DNA of 64,000 bases from Chaetoderma sp. LZ-2023a (GCA_034401795.1 CM067363.1:25911688-25975687); one strand, 5' to 3'. Positions 1-13,394 are shown, counted from the first letter of the stretch. Translations and numbers: made by a program. The notes: a model not told the origin generated them from the sequence alone.

Positions 1-1310
1 CACTAGTGAATTGAACATATCACATTAGTAAAGTTAAACAAATACTTTCTAATTGGAAACGTCGCCGCCTGTTCATCTTTGGTCAGGCTTTTGTTCTAAA
101 TAGCCTTGCCATGCCTGGATTGTGGTACACAGCTTCTGTTATCCAAATGCCAAAACATGTTGAGGATGAAAATATATATATATACATACACGGAGATAAA
201 ACACATCTTGTGTCTCATGCCGTGTGTGTGAATGGTAAATTAAAAGGAGGACTAGACTTAGTCCGTATTTCAACTAAATGTGCATCATTGAAATTAAATT
301 TTTTACAAAATTTGCTTTATTCCGACTTGTCATGGGCAAATGTTTCACAGAAATTGTTAGAGCTTTGTGTTGGTCCATTTTCCGCTGAATGCATTTTCTT
401 ATTGAATTCAACACCGCCAAATGTTATGAAAATCCCAGGAGTATATTAAGAGCAAGGAAATTCCTTGACCATGTTTTTCAAAGTTGCTCAATTACCACAC
501 ACATGGGTTATGGGGGTTACAGAAATTATGGGGAAATGATAATATTTGGGAAGCAGTGCTCTTTATTTCACACCATTGGCCAGTGAAGGTATTCATATTG
601 TTTCTGACTTAATTGGTCTACGTACCCGAACATAGCATCCTCTCCAGATGCTATCACAGAAATGTGAGCTGCGAAATATTGATGCTCGGAGACTTTAACA
701 CAAATTTAGAAAACAGTTGCGATAGCATGGTTTACATTACCTAATGCTAATGGTATACGTGACATTTCTCCACCTATGCTACTTTACTATGACACATTAT
801 TTAGATCTCATGCGTTCTCATGATTCGTATATACTTCTAATACAGAAGCATGCAAATACACCCAAAGCTAATACTGCGTTGGAAGGAACAACCTAAACCT
901 TCAAATTAGAATATGGTTTGGAAGAATTTACATCTGCCTTGTTTGCTCTATAATGCACGGGAGATATCTTGGCGTCTTATCCATCGCTGGCTTTGGGTGG
1001 GCCACCCACTACAATTATGTAATGTCACAACTAGCAACCAATGCAAACGTGACGAAGAAACGATTGATCACATTTTGTATCAATTATGTAGAAATGTAGG
1101 AATTTTGGAAATATATTGAGACAATAATAATTAAATTTAATATCCGTCCGCTGAAAATAAATGTTGAAAATAATTTTATTTAGGAACCTGGACCATATAT
1201 AAAGATGTCTTCCCGGTGGTAAGAAAGTAATAGACATCTGTCTCTTAACACGTGCTGTCTGGACGATTTGGAAATATAGATGCGCTCAGGTGCTGAACTT
1301 ATGATTGTAA
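1..1310 (+). mobile_element. Decayed LINE ORF2 3' end (L1/Tx1-like), truncated at window edge
   Basis: Frameshifted reading frames on + resemble the C-terminal part of a non-LTR retrotransposon ORF2. Near 50-160 the frame reads WKRRRLFIFGQAFVLNSLA then LWYTASVIQMPK, the usual motif after the RT palm. A GGLDLVRI motif lies near 245-275. Around 913-1119 comes ISWRLIHRWLWVGHPL, then a CKRDEETIDHIL segment as in the terminal zinc-knuckle domain, and near 1240-1290 LTRAVWTIWKYRCAQVL. Several frameshifts and stops mean it is a fossil. The order fits L1/Tx1-type elements; the clade is inferred. Confidence 0.75.
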
Positions 1311-1848
1311 GTTACTTTAAACATGTATTTACAGTACCCAGAATATCCAAGCTGAGGAGATTGTGAAACATCATTAGTTATTTGCGTGTACTTGACATTT
1401 GCGTTATGGTAATTTTGGAAATGTTCATTCAAGGTAAATTGATTCGGGGTTTTCACCTTTATGATCGTAAATTAGTTGAACGTATAATCACATTAGTCCA
1501 AATATCCGGATTGGGGTAATTTTATAAACGATAATGGTGATTCAGGTGTACATTGGAATTGCATTAGGGTAATTTTAAAACTTAACGTTTTGTTCAAATA
1601 AGCGGTCCAAATTAATTTTTGTGCATGCGCGTATCATTTGTTGCTTTTTAGGTATATATTGGTATGTGTGATGTAATGTTTATAAATACATTATTTTAAT
1701 TTATAGAATTTATTTCTACAAAATACTGACGTATATACGTGTTGTTAATTAAGTTTCCTACAGTTTTGTGTATTTTGTCAGTATAAGATTTTTGAGTAGA
1801 AAGGATTTCCACACGAGCCTTCGATCGTGTTACCAAAAAATAAATAAA
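1311..1848. other. AT-rich sequence, nothing assigned
   Basis: No open frame of note and no member of the recurrent families. It may include the 3' untranslated part of the preceding LINE, but no poly-A tail or target duplication is visible. Confidence 0.3.
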
Positions 1849-2483
<635 letters not shown>

Positions 2484-4639
2484 ACATGAACATCATATTT
2501 TGGAGACTATAATACTGTACTGAAGTCTGATTTCAGCCTTTAAGAAGGTCATTGCTGCTCTACAGCTATTTATCTCTTTCGTAGCAGCGGTTCAGCGGCG
2601 TGTTCCTTTCGTATCCACAATTTTTCAACAACACTCAGCAGATCATGACGTTTCTCAGTGCTCTTCACAGTATTCGTGCTAGTGGTTGGTCCAATCATCA
2701 CGCTCTGTAATACTATACCAGTCTGTATAATACATTGACTATAATGTCTTCCGTAATTAGAAAAGCAACCACTCATAGTCCGAAATTACATATTGCATCA
2801 TAAATACATTCGTGATGGCTACATTAATCCGTCATTTTCTTCAACTAGTTAATGAAATTCGCAATAAAAACAGATTTTTTTAGTGATATGATATTCTCAT
2901 ATAAACGAGATCGGGTGAAGATATAGTGAATACTGCAATCCTGGCTTTGAAATGGTCACAGCTATACTAGACTATGGTAATTACTGATGCGTGAAGTAAA
3001 TTACTTCCAGCTCTCAGGTCCTAACAAATAATTAATTCGTCTGGACACGTTTGACAGATTACACAATGTACCCCGACCATTTGTATTATGGGAACCAGTA
3101 CATTTCCCATGTTTTACACATATTGCGTTGTAATGAGATTTGGCAACTGTCCAATTGTATTTCTATCGAGGATGCTGTCAACATTCTTGGCACCAAACCA
3201 TGTTGCTTTGTTTAGGATGTTCAACTTCTTTGAATGCATATACGGATAGCTATTGGAAAAGGTATGGACCAAAGGGAAATCTATGTGGGAAATAGATGTG
3301 ACCGAGTATGCTAACACGTTTGTGAATAGATTAAAAGACATGCTATTTACACTGTGTGCACTATCCATTGTCTTGTACAATCATAAGAATCGGTAGTTTG
3401 TCGTATAGGCAAATATGTCTAAAAGCAGATAGGAAGCTGATTAGAAAGATCAACGTCTTTGTCAGTAGCGATACCGTAGATGGGTGTACTAACGCGTACG
3501 CATTATTAGATCCTATTACAGATTGTCATGAAATAATATCTAGTCTCTAAAGGTGTGGACACATGTGTATGTGAGTGCGTGTATTTGCGTACACGGGTGA
3601 CCGCACATGCGTACATGCGTGAGCATGTGTATGTATGTGAGTGATTGTGAGTAGCTGCATCCCAACATTTATGCGTGTGTTTTTGCTCAAGCCGTAACAC
3701 AAGAAATATAATGTGATAAGATAGGATTTCAAGACGTTGGTCTTCATGTAGAAATACAGATATTTAAGTGGCTTCGGATCAGGTTTCAGATAAATGGATT
3801 TCCTGGCTACACATCTTAAAGCCTATCGGCAACATAATTTTGATAGTCATCTATATGATTCAACTGAAATACATTCAAATTCGGTAGCATATAGTGGTAC
3901 ATTATCAAACATGATCTTATCTTGGCATGCACATGTACATTCATCAATATGACTTGGGATGTAGTTGCTTGCCGGCTTCACGATTATAGGCCTAAATGGA
4001 CACAAACTGTGTTAGTCTATGTGTTTCTGTCTTGCTTATCCATGCATGTATGCGCCTCTCTCCATAGCGACTCCCATATGATATGGATAAATATTTCAGA
4101 ACGCTAGGAAACTTCCAATCATAATTTTTTTTATACACAAATAATAGGATGTTCATTGCCATGGTGTCAGACTCGCAGCATCCACAATATTGAAACAATC
4201 ATAAATCGTATCATGACACAATGTGTATGTGGCTTAATACTGTGGGTGCGGCGACCCAGTCCTTATACATAGCACTATTTCTATGGGAATGACCCATGAA
4301 TCAGAACAGTTATGCTAGTAATGTTACGAAATTCCTAAATATAGGCAGCTATTTCGATCACATTGCAATCTGCTGAGGAGTAAATATATATGTATGGCAG
4401 TTTGACATAGATACAACGGTATGTAAAAGGAAGATGGATAGATGTATGTGGTATCTGTGACAATAATTCTGTTTTATATTTCACTGGCTAGACATCTTTC
4501 TTTGGTAATCATCGAAGCTATATAACAATACTCGTCGACATTTTGCTTTCAAACTCGAAACATCAATTAGCGCCACAAAAGTCACACCAATGTTTAGATG
4601 ACACCTTTATTCGATTAATGGATTACAGACAGTAAATTA

Positions 4640-5480
4640 CTAATACAATGATTAACTCAATCAATTTATCTATCGTTCGATCGACCGACCGACCGACCGA
4701 CCGACCGACCGACCGACCGACCGACCGACCGACCGACCGACAGACCGACCGACCGACCGACCGACCGACCGACCGACTGACCGACCGACCGACCGACCGA
4801 CCGACTGACCGACCGACCGACCGAGCAATCGATCAATCAATCCAGCAATCGAGCAATCAGTAATCAAGTACTCAAGTAATCAAGCTATCACGCAATCATG
4901 CAATCACGCAACCACCTAATCAATCAGATGCAAGCAAGCGAGTGAGCGTGCAACCGACTGACCAACCGACCGGAAGACCAACAAACCAACCAATCACTCA
5001 ACCAACCAACCAACAAACCGACCAATCGACCAACAAACCAACCAGCCAAGCAGGCAAGCAACCAACCAACCAATCAGACACAAAAACCACAAACAAACAG
5101 ACAAACAAACAAACAAACACACAAATAAACAAACAAACAAACAAACAAACACACAGCCAACCAATCAGCCATCCGGCCAACAAACCGTCCAATCGACCAA
5201 CAAACAAACCAGCCAAGCAGGCAATCAACCAACCAACCAACCAGTCAAGCAATCAACGCACCAACCAAACAAACAAGCACCCAACAACAAACTAATCAAT
5301 CAATCAATCAATCAATCACTCAATTATCTAATCACGCACATAACAACACACACACACATGCGCGCGCGCACACACACACACACACACGCACCCGCATGCA
5401 CGCACACACGCACGCACGCACGCGGAGACACAGACGCACGGACGCACGCACTTACGCACGCATGCATACACACGACTTCC
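4640..5480. repeat. Evolving tetranucleotide arrays (ACCG, CAAT, CAAC, CAAA, then CA/CGCA)
   Basis: Near-perfect CCGA repeats run from about 4679 to 4825, then degenerate CAAT/CAAC/CAAA repeats to about 5340, then CA and CGCA repeats to about 5475. The 4-bp register changes unit without leaving the simple-repeat state. Thr-Asp, Ser-Val-Gly and Asn-Gln-Thr rich frames are by-products. A shorter version lies at 14515-14985 in block B. Confidence 0.9.
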
Positions 5481-5604
5481 TGCACTTCGCAGCAGGTGTA
5501 TGCTGCACTCATTAATCTATATAAGTATGAGGTTCGGATCTCGAGTTATGATAAGTTTATAAAATGTCTGCTGCGTGTGTTGTAGAACTGCCGTTCATCA
5601 TATT

Positions 5605-5856
5605 TCATCCTTTAATGGCTACGTTTGATCAAGCAAATTAAAATATTTCCTAATTGAATGTCAATTTATAGGCCACGTGAAGACTATTTTTGGACTGGAT
5701 TGACTGGGTCGGTTATCGAGCCAAGCATAACAGTGACAAATTTAAAAAAAGTTCTCTCTTGGACAACACATTTCCCGTCCGCAAGACACCTGCAGAGGCC
5801 AGTTTTGGACAGCTTCGTGACGAAATGGCTAACTATCGAAACACAAGTGGGATCTG
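5605..5856. repeat. HF2 foldback copy (block A), diverged
   Basis: Begins near CCTTTAATGGCTACG, carries GAAGACTATTTTTG, a GGTCGGTTATCGAGCC centre, then the mirrored half ending CTGCAGAGGCCAGTTTTGG and CTTCGTGACGAAATGG. It corresponds to 15010-15262 in block B. Confidence 0.7.
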
Positions 5857-6122
5857 GAGGGTAAATTCGACTTCGGAAATCCGTTGAAAGCATCTCCATC
5901 AAGTTTCAAGTGGAACTCCGCACAGCGTAACACGCAACTATATTAATCAAAATTGCAAGAACATCATCCACACTTTCTTTGAGTTAAGTCGAATTGAGGT
6001 TATGTGCTATGTGAGAGGTCGTCAACGAGGAGATTTAGCGAACAGTTATGTCAAAATTGGTGGCAAATGACACACGCCGAAATGGCACGTTTTCTTAATG
6101 AGCTCTGATGCTCGCAAGACTC
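5830..6122 (+). repeat. F3 dispersed repeat, copy 1
   Basis: Begins near GAAACACAAGTGGGATCTGG and ends near TTTCTTAATGAGCTC. It aligns by eye with 15905-16200 and 30785-31085 on the same strand and with 47855-48065 and 50930-51120 on the opposite strand. It has no long hairpin and no coding frame, and could be a SINE-like or MITE fragment; the class is unknown. Confidence 0.65.
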
Positions 6123-6234
6123 GATTACCAAGCACGCAGTTCACTTCAACATTTATGGAGTGTTTTTGCACATTACATATGCATGCCCCATACAACTATA
6201 TGGATGTGATGCATGCACAGGTAAATGCAATGGA

Positions 6235-6390
6235 GTAAGCCAGTTTAATTTTAGCCCTGGTAATCTCTAACTACGTGCCACCCGTACGTTGCGCATGTTG
6301 GGTTTGCGACGCACCATTGACACAGGCGTGACGTGCATACCAGATTAGATTGTGACCCCATCTACCACGTGACAGATATGATTCTGACAT
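6235..6390 (+). repeat. Decayed HF1 copy
   Basis: Recognised by the order TAGCCCTGG, CTAACTACGTGCCACCC, GCGCATGTTGGG, then GTGACGTGCATACCAG and CTACCACGTGACAG. It corresponds to the HF1 copies at 16340 (block B) and 31195 (block C); its hairpin is gone. Confidence 0.45.
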
Positions 6391-7180
6391 CAGATACACA
6401 AGTTACAGATCAAATCGCTTCCTCAGCTCAATTGAGGTCTGAATTAGTTCGGATTTGAATGAAAAATGTTAATAATTATCTTATCAGAAATGATTATACT
6501 GTTATCTCTTTCTGTCTGGCTCCGAGGAAGGATGAGTTTCTGTTCCGCGAATGACTACTTATTTTCAGAGTACACGATTTATCAATTTGTCAGATATTAA
6601 GAAAAGGCGTGGTTGCATTTAGTTACCAGTCGCAACCATGATAGTTCGCTAGGTCGGTGGGTGTGTGGGTGAGTAGGTCGGTCGGTCGGTCGGAATTCAT
6701 TAAGGGCATACATTTCAGACATTTTCACGATTGATCATTGTCATGGCCATTCATGACCATGCAACGGTTCTCTCTGTTTGTCAATCTGTCAGTCTGTCTG
6801 CCGGTTTGTAGGTCCGTTGGGTTGTCCGTCTGTCAGACTGCCGATCAGTTGGGCGGTAGATGTATCGGCTTGTCAAACTGTATACTTTCCTAACAAAGCT
6901 GCATAAGGCTGAGTTCTCACTAGAGACCTAGTCAGGAATAACGTCACACTGACGCATGGTGATATTCTTGATTAAGTCCCCAGTGAGAACACGGCCCCAG
7001 TCACAGCTATAGAGCATATCACGTGCATATCACGTGTTTTAGCTCAGTCGTTGTGTCCTTGAAGATATTAATAGATGTGTGGTATTCTCAAATAGACTAC
7101 CACATCAACCATCAGGTGCTAGTTATAATATTCGATTAGTTGTTGGCAACAGACTAACACAGTGACCAGCACAATAACAG
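6310..7180. repeat. Local duplication unit P1 (pair of 8480-9100)
   Basis: Collinear with 8480-9100. Both carry AATGATTATACTGTTA followed by a CTGTCTGG..TCCGAGGAA segment, ACGACTACTTATTTTCAGA-like sequence, TTTAGCTCAGT and CTACCACATCAAC. P1 carries a 90-bp MITE missing from P2. Both units are followed by an HF1 copy in + orientation, so that HF1 insertion predates the duplication. Confidence 0.6.
6907..6996. mobile_element. 90-bp MITE with GGCTGAGTTCTCACTAGAG ends
   Basis: The left end near GGCTGAGTTCTCACTAGAG is mirrored by CCCAGTGAGAACACGGCC on the right (roughly 21-bp imperfect terminal repeats). The paralogous unit P2 (about 8945-8985) lacks it. A related cluster is at 59291-59496. The superfamily is not evident. 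Confidence 0.65.
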
Positions 7181-7319
7181 GTGGTGATTCGGATAAATTC
7201 GAATAAACTCCTGGCATCGATCTGCCAATCACCCACAGACTCGAACCTGTCTATAGCAGACCTGATACTGACCATCCAAAAGTCGTCACGAAAAACAGCT
7301 GGTCGCTTCAGGGAGGAAA

Positions 7320-7615
7320 CCAGTTTTAGCTATGCCCCGCCCATCTTAAGGTAAACTCCACCCACACTTTGCCCGTGTTGCGATCGATCGATCCCTGAAC
7401 TTCCTGACTATCGATTTCTAGAAAAAATGTGCATGTAAGCTGCTGGATATTTTGAAACTCCTTTGACTGGATGCTGCAACAACATCGTCTTGTTAAATTA
7501 GATTAAACATATTCAACAGCATGTTTATTAAATGGTACACACATACAATTCATATAGCAGCGTGTAGTCCATCATCAATACACCTTTCCCACATTGACGT
7601 CATTACACCTGGATT
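7320..7615 (+). mobile_element. HF1 copy
   Basis: Contains CAGTTTTAGCTATGCCCCGC, GCGATCGATCGATCCC, GTAAGCTGCTGGATATTTTG, a partly decayed hairpin (7441-7525), TTTATTAAATGGT, CATACAATTC and a TGACGTCA at 7595-7602. The right end is eroded. Confidence 0.75.
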
Positions 7616-8207
7616 CCGCTAAAACAACGCTCAGAGCAAATCTGTTGGCTGGTAATACCGCCAACAAGAAGCTGCGCTGCATTTAGTTACTATTGCACTA
7701 ACATACACCGCAATTTAAGCCGTCCCCATGATAAACTAAAATCACCATATTGTTTAAGTCATTAGAAAGGGCTTTCAATTATATAAACAATAATGCATTA
7801 TTTGTTATATTTTTGTAAAATCTTCACTTGGTTATTTGCGTATATAAACAACCCTTGATTCATTAACTCAAATGTGCAATAGGGGTTATGTTAAAATCAC
7901 AATACACTATATTAAAGTTTACAAAAATATAAACGCTAATGCAGAAATATAAAGGGAATTGTCTCAGCTTTCCAATGATGTATGACTTCAATCCTATTAT
8001 GGAATTAGTTCTTTATATAAACTACTTACATTGTGTTGTATCAGATTCCAATAGTAAAGTAGTGCTGTTTGTGCGTCGGCTATCGCTGTTACCATTCAGA
8101 AGATTGTGGTATGCGCAATGCATTCTGGGAAGATATTTCCCTAACATACGCAAATGTGGGAAAGGTTTATTAAGCTTTCATGACGAACTTCAGTAAGTAT
8201 GCAATTG
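7616..8207. other. AT-rich stretch, nothing assigned
   Basis: An 85-codon open frame (7939-8196, +) has no recognisable motif, repeats or signal. No known repeat is visible. It could hold a small exon, but nothing supports that. Confidence 0.25.
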
Positions 8208-8290
8208 CTTATGCCATCATTCTACGCGCCACATAGTAGATTATGACGTCATATTATTGACTGAGACACGGGAATCCTCCATGAAATGCA
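8208..8290 (+). repeat. HF1 right-arm fragment with CRE
   Basis: Resembles the CRE-bearing end of HF1: TGCCATCATTCTACGCGCC, TAGATTATGACGTCATAT (TGACGTCA at 8244-8251), then GGAATCCTCC, like the end of the copy at 36274-36645. Confidence 0.55.
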
Positions 8291-8479
8291 ATTATGCTCA
8301 GGCCACTTCGTAGCCGTGTTTGAATCGATGTAAGCTGTCCACTATATTTAAAACCAATACAAAATGGTAGCAGCAACGGTAGCAACACCTCCCAGTCAAA
8401 TTACTTTTAACATTATTAAGCAGAATGATTACAACATTGTAAATGTATCAAATATTTCAGACACATTCGGGACGCATCA

Positions 8480-9100
8480 TTGACACTGTCTTGCCGTAAT
8501 AACCTTTTCGATTGTAACTTCAGCTACCATGTGACATATATGTCTATGCCGTCAAATACACGAGTGGCGGATCGGATCACTCCACCAGCTCATTTGAGGT
8601 TACACGTTTTTGGTGTTTGAATGCAAATGGTCGATAGTTATTTGATTAGAAATGATTATACTGTTACCTCTGTCTGTCTGGATCCGAGGAAAGATTGCTT
8701 TCTTTTTCGCAAACGACTACTTATTTTCAGATTATTCGATATCATAATTGGTGTGTATTATTGGCATTAAGCCACATTTGACACCGGGAATCTAACATAG
8801 CAATCACGATAGTAGGTTATCGTGCGGCTAAAAGGACAACACCCATTGTGCGTGGTTATTTTTCTGTTGAGAATTTTCATTCCTTCGTTCGTTCGTTCGT
8901 TTGGTCAGTCGGCCGGTCGGTTAGTCGTCGGTCATTTGCGCAAACCTTATCAACTGTACAGCATCTCACGGGCTTTAGCTCAGTTGCTGTTTTCTTAAAA
9001 TACGCTCTTCTCAAATAAACTACCACATCAACTATCGGGTGCATACTATATGTATAATACTCGGTTAGTTATTGTCAACAGACCACCACAGTGGCAGGCG
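8480..9100. repeat. Local duplication unit P2 (pair of 6310-7180)
   Basis: Diverged direct copy of P1, shifted by about 2.1 kb, with the landmarks listed for P1. It contains a short TTCG tetranucleotide run at 8883-8900 where P1 has a GGTC run, so the two microsatellites differ at equivalent sites. Confidence 0.6.
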
Positions 9101-9105
9101 ATGCC

Positions 9106-9375
9106 TGGCAATTTCCAGAAGATTATACAGGTTAGCTGCTGAATATGATGCACCTAATCTGACTGGGTGGTGTTACTTCCCATGGCAGCAAAATCGCGCA
9201 GTCAAATTAGTTTAAAATATTCACCAGCATGTTTATTAAATAGTGCAGACATACAATTCGTGCACAGCAGCGCGCAGTCCGTCATCAATTAAGCGTTCGT
9301 GACGCCAATAACTATGCCATAAATGACGTATTTGATTATGACACCATCCTACACACCACGTAGTTGATTATATCT
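9106..9375 (+). mobile_element. HF1 copy
   Basis: Carries TACAGGTTAGCTGCTGAATA, an interrupted hairpin with GTTACTTCCCATGGCAGC, GTCAAATTAGTTTAAAATAT, TTTATTAAATAGTGCAGAC, CATACAATTCGTGC and CACGTAGTTGATTATA. The GATCGATC arm is lost. Confidence 0.75.
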
Positions 9376-9883
9376 TCCTCTATTTAACTCACTGACTGCA
9401 CCAAATTGTTTTGCCATGACACGTGATGTAAGATGGGTGGTGTTATGACCACATAGCTGAAATGCAGAACAGCGACATCTGGTCACAAAGGTTTCATTTT
9501 TAAATGTTAGGTGCATTTTCATTGCAATGGCGTGATCCGACCTGCCTCTCAATTATCCGATGCCATGTCCATGTTCCTCATTGGCCACATCCATTTCTAG
9601 TTCCGTCCACGTTGTATGCCGGTTGCAAATCGATTTAGAGCTTTGCAATCTGAATCCAAGAATCGTTCAAGGGAACTTTACAGTTAAATATTGTTTTGAA
9701 CCAAATTCAACTGGGAGTTTTTTACTGAAAAATGTATTTAAAGAAATACTAGTCAGATACTTTCCTGGCCGACCATTGCCACATTCGTTACCGACCCTTG
9801 CAATTCAGATTTCGAAGTGTCTAATATATGCTAGCGCATATACACAGCATGCAGCTTTTAGTTAAACTTGGTGGCCGTACATG
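9376..9883. other. Unassigned, one 101-codon frame
   Basis: The frame at 9560-9865 (+) has no motif I recognise, and no splice or promoter signal stands out. It is flanked by HF1 copies on both sides. Confidence 0.25.
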
Positions 9884-10180
9884 GAAATGGACCGCTCCAT
9901 TTCATTTTTAGCTATGCCCCGCCTATCACTAGCTAAGCTCCACCCACACCTCGTCGTGTTGGGATTGATCGATTCCAGAACTCGGTGTCTATAAAGTTCC
10001 AGAAACCTATACAGGTAAGCTGTTAAATATTTTGAATCTAATTTTACTGGGTGCTGTTGCTGCCTATGGCAACAGCGTTCAGTCAAATTAGTTTCAAAAT
10101 ATTCAACAGAATGTTTATTAAATGGTAAAGACATACAATCCATTACGTAGTCGATTATGACGTCATATAATGGATGGATA
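9884..10180 (+). mobile_element. HF1 copy, well preserved
   Basis: The start near AATGGACCGCTCCATTT is followed by TTTAGCTATGCCCCGCC, CTCCACCCACACCTCG and CAGGTAAGC (10012-10020). The hairpin is centred on GCTGCCTATGGCA, and TTTATTAAATGGTAAAGAC and TGACGTCA (10158-10165) follow. The right end, ATAATGGATGGATAG, lacks the final TIR. Confidence 0.85.
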
Positions 10181-10885
10181 GTACGAGTGCGTGAGCGAAG
10201 GGTAGATAGATTGAGAGATGGAATCAATGGCAGATTTCTAGAGGGAATTAAGCATATAAATAATTAGTGGTTGTATAGCTAATATCAATAGTATATCTTT
10301 TGAAGTAAAGATTCAAATCATTACAAGATTAATAATATCAGTCATATTTCAAGAACGACCTTGCTTATTGTTTATTAAAGTGTCTTCACCTATCGTCTCA
10401 TCCTGAAGTGTAGCAGAGATATTTCCACCCAGCCAATTCCCTCATATCCGTGGAAAATAGTCCTGTGACATTTGGATTACCTTCCATAAATAGGTGGTAG
10501 ATGTTTAAGACTGGCATATAAATACACACAACACAACTGCATGGCTGTGAGTTTCACATGCACATACTCAATTCTCTATAAGCCACGGTTGGTAGACGCA
10601 TAGCAAGAGGAGATGCATAGCTGAAAGCTAAACCATTGATCGTAAGCTTCATATAGACATATAGGGAAGGTAAAAAAAAACCTCACACATACACATGCAC
10701 GTCACATCAGTTAGGGCGAGGTCAATGGGTTCTTTATTATTAATAATAGTGTCATGCATCCTTTCCCACTGAAAAGGAATTGTAAGGAATTTAAAGAGCT
10801 AATCCCAGCTAAAAAAACATCTGCCAAGTATGTGCACTATCATTCAAATATGTCAAACATTTTTGCAAGTAAATTACCACCAACT
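10181..10885. other. Unassigned, low-complexity tracts only
   Basis: No coding frame, no common repeat. It includes an A9 run near 10672 and a CACACATACACATGCAC tract. Confidence 0.3.
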
Positions 10886-12519
10886 GTCACAGAACTCTGA
10901 CTCCAGCCTTTAAGATGGTCCGTGCTGCTTTACCACTATTTATCCGCTGTTCTGCGGGCGTGTTCCTTTCTTATCCGCAATTTGTCAACACCTCTGAGCA
11001 GAACATGAGATTTCTCAGCGATAGTCCCATTAGTCTTGCTAGTGGTAGGCCCAATCACCACGCTCTGTAATACTGTACCAGTCTATATAATACCTCGACT
11101 CTAATGTCTTCAGTAAGCAGAAAAGCAGATACTCGTAATCCGAAATTATATATTTTATCGGAAATACATGTGTGTTGGCTATAGTAATTTAACATTTTAT
11201 TCGACTAGTTAGTGGAATTCGCAACCAAAAAAAAATATTTTCATATGACCAAGAAAGAGTGGAGATATAGTGAACACAGAAATCACGGCTTTGAAATAGT
11301 CACATTTATAATAGGCTATGGCAATTACTGATGCGAAAAGCAATTTACTGCCATGTCCTAGGGCCTGACACATTATTAATTCGTCTGGACACTTTTGACA
11401 GACTGCACAAAGAACTCAGGCCATTTGCATTATGGAAATCAATACAATTTCAAGAGTAAAGTTTATAGAAATAGTGTGTTGTGATTAGATTTGGCAACTG
11501 TCCAATTGGTTTTCTATCGAGTGTGCTGTCAACACTCTTGGCAACAAACCATGTTGCTTTGTTTAGGATGTTCAACTTCTTTGAATGCATATACGGGTAG
11601 CTATTGGGAAATCTATGGACCGAAGGGAAATCTATGTGGGAAATAGATGTGAACGAGTATGCTAACGAGTTTGCAAATACATTAGAATACATGAGTACAT
11701 ACACGCTGCCTTGTTATTTACCCTGTACACACTATCCACTATCTTGTGCAATCATAAGAATCAGTAGTTTGTCGTAAAGGTAAATATGTCTAAATGTAGA
11801 TATGAAGCTGATTAGAAAGACCAATGTCTCTGTCAGTAACGATACTGTATGTGTGTGTAATAAAACGTGTGCATTATTAGATCCTATTAGAGAATGTCAT
11901 GGAATAATATCTGGTGTCTAAACGTGTGGACATGTGTGTTGGTGAGTGCATGCATTTGCATGCATAGGTGCATGTGTATGCGGGCATGTGAGAGCATGTG
12001 TATGTGTGTGAGCGAGTGTGAGTAGCTGCATCTCCGGAATTAACGGTGCGTTTTTCCTCAAGCTGTAACACCAAAAGGATGATGCGATAAGATAAGATGT
12101 TAAGACTTGTCTGCATATAGTAATAAAGATATGTAAGTGGCTTCGGATCAGGTTTCAGATCAATGAATTTCCTACGAAAGAATCGTAACCATTATGTCGA
12201 TATCCAGGTATGTAATGGGAAGACGGATAGATGTCAGGCCTGGGGTTAGTTACATTGCACTATGACAGTTACAGTTACAGTTAAAGTTACATTTGTTGAG
12301 CAATGTAACTGGTCACATTTCAGTTACTTTTGACAATGTAACTAAAGTTACATTTCAGTTACATTAGTTACTTTGATTGATAAGTATTATGAGGGTTATG
12401 TGAACATCAATGTCATAATAAAAGGTGTAATGCAGTCAACCACATTGAGATATATAGTAGAAACAAAATACCACTATAACCACTGATATAATATACTGGC
12501 AGAACGGAATCCATTTCGG

Positions 12520-13125
12520 ATATAAAATATAAAACCGGCTCACAATTCTTTAACAAATGTGACTGAGCTGTGTTGCTGCCAGAAGCAATAACAAATTTCA
12601 ATCAACTTGTTTCCAAAATAATAAGACACTAACTTTACTATTACAGTCATTGTCTTCCTCTAGCCCTTCCAACCCAGACATACTACACGTATATAACACA
12701 CATTAATCTTATTATAAGAACTAATTGATTGAATGTTTTGAAACTAATTTGACTGGAAGTTTTGCTACCATAGGTATCAACATTCCTCAGTGAAATAAAT
12801 TTGTTTTCAACAGATTTCCTTAGAGCAGTGACTTTCTATGATAAGATAATCCACCATCTACGATGGTGGACATTTAACAGTTTCCAGTGAAATTAGCTTC
12901 CAAATGTCCACCACCTTTGATGTTTGCTTAATTTCAAATAGGAATTTAAATATTTTGAAAATAATGTATTACTTTCATGGGTTACAATGGCCTATTGATT
13001 CCGATCAGATAATCTGCTGAGTACTTTATACTTACTACATGTGTAGTTTACTTCCAAAAGCTGTTGTTCCATATGCTGCAACATTGCTTTTCAGGTGGGA
13101 TTAGTTTCAAAATGTTCAACAGCTT
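12520..13125. repeat. Three diverged HF1-like hairpins nested in the hAT element
   Basis: Three imperfect hairpins at about 12525-12620, 12725-12820 and 13040-13125 share GAAACTAATTTGACTGG or GATTAGTTTCAAAATG and TTGCTACCATAGG or TTCCATATGCTGCAAC. None has the CRE or GATCGATC arm, so they are bare hairpin cores or an older subfamily. Confidence 0.55.
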
Positions 13126-13394
13126 TCCAGTACACTAGTTTAATTCCACAACCTTTATAAATGTTGTCTGCTCTGCCAAAATGGTTGATGGCTTGACTTT
13201 TAGCAATGACATTGTCCCTTAATCTTTATCACCACACATATGTGAATTGAATGTAGCTGGCGTGTAATTGCAGAGCAAAGATGTCCTAAGCTGGCCTATC
13301 AATAGTATATAAAGAAAAGAACAGGACATGCTGTTAACGCATACTGTGGCCGATTTTAACTTTCTTTACAATGTAACCTTTGGTGTTTTTAATC

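Larger units (their letters stand above)
2484..6240 (+). repeat. Paralogous block A (first of three)
   Basis: Collinear with block B (10886-16340) and block C (27067-31200). Shared landmarks in order: a TTCAGCCTTTAAGA start, a CTGTCAACATTCTTGG motif near 3176, a GT-rich stretch near 3545-3660, the sequence near 4140-4620, tetranucleotide arrays, an HF2 copy and an F3 copy. A minus-strand frame at 3114-3380 (88 codons) is shared with the other two blocks and includes NSYPYMHSKKLNILNKATWF; I do not recognise it. Block A lacks the hAT-like insertion of B, so it supplies the empty site. Confidence 0.8.

Noticed and set aside
6310..9100. TAGCTCAGTTG words (near 7038 and 8978) resembling a tRNA A box
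   Set aside because: No B box or cloverleaf follows within tRNA distance; the words are simply part of the P1/P2 duplication.
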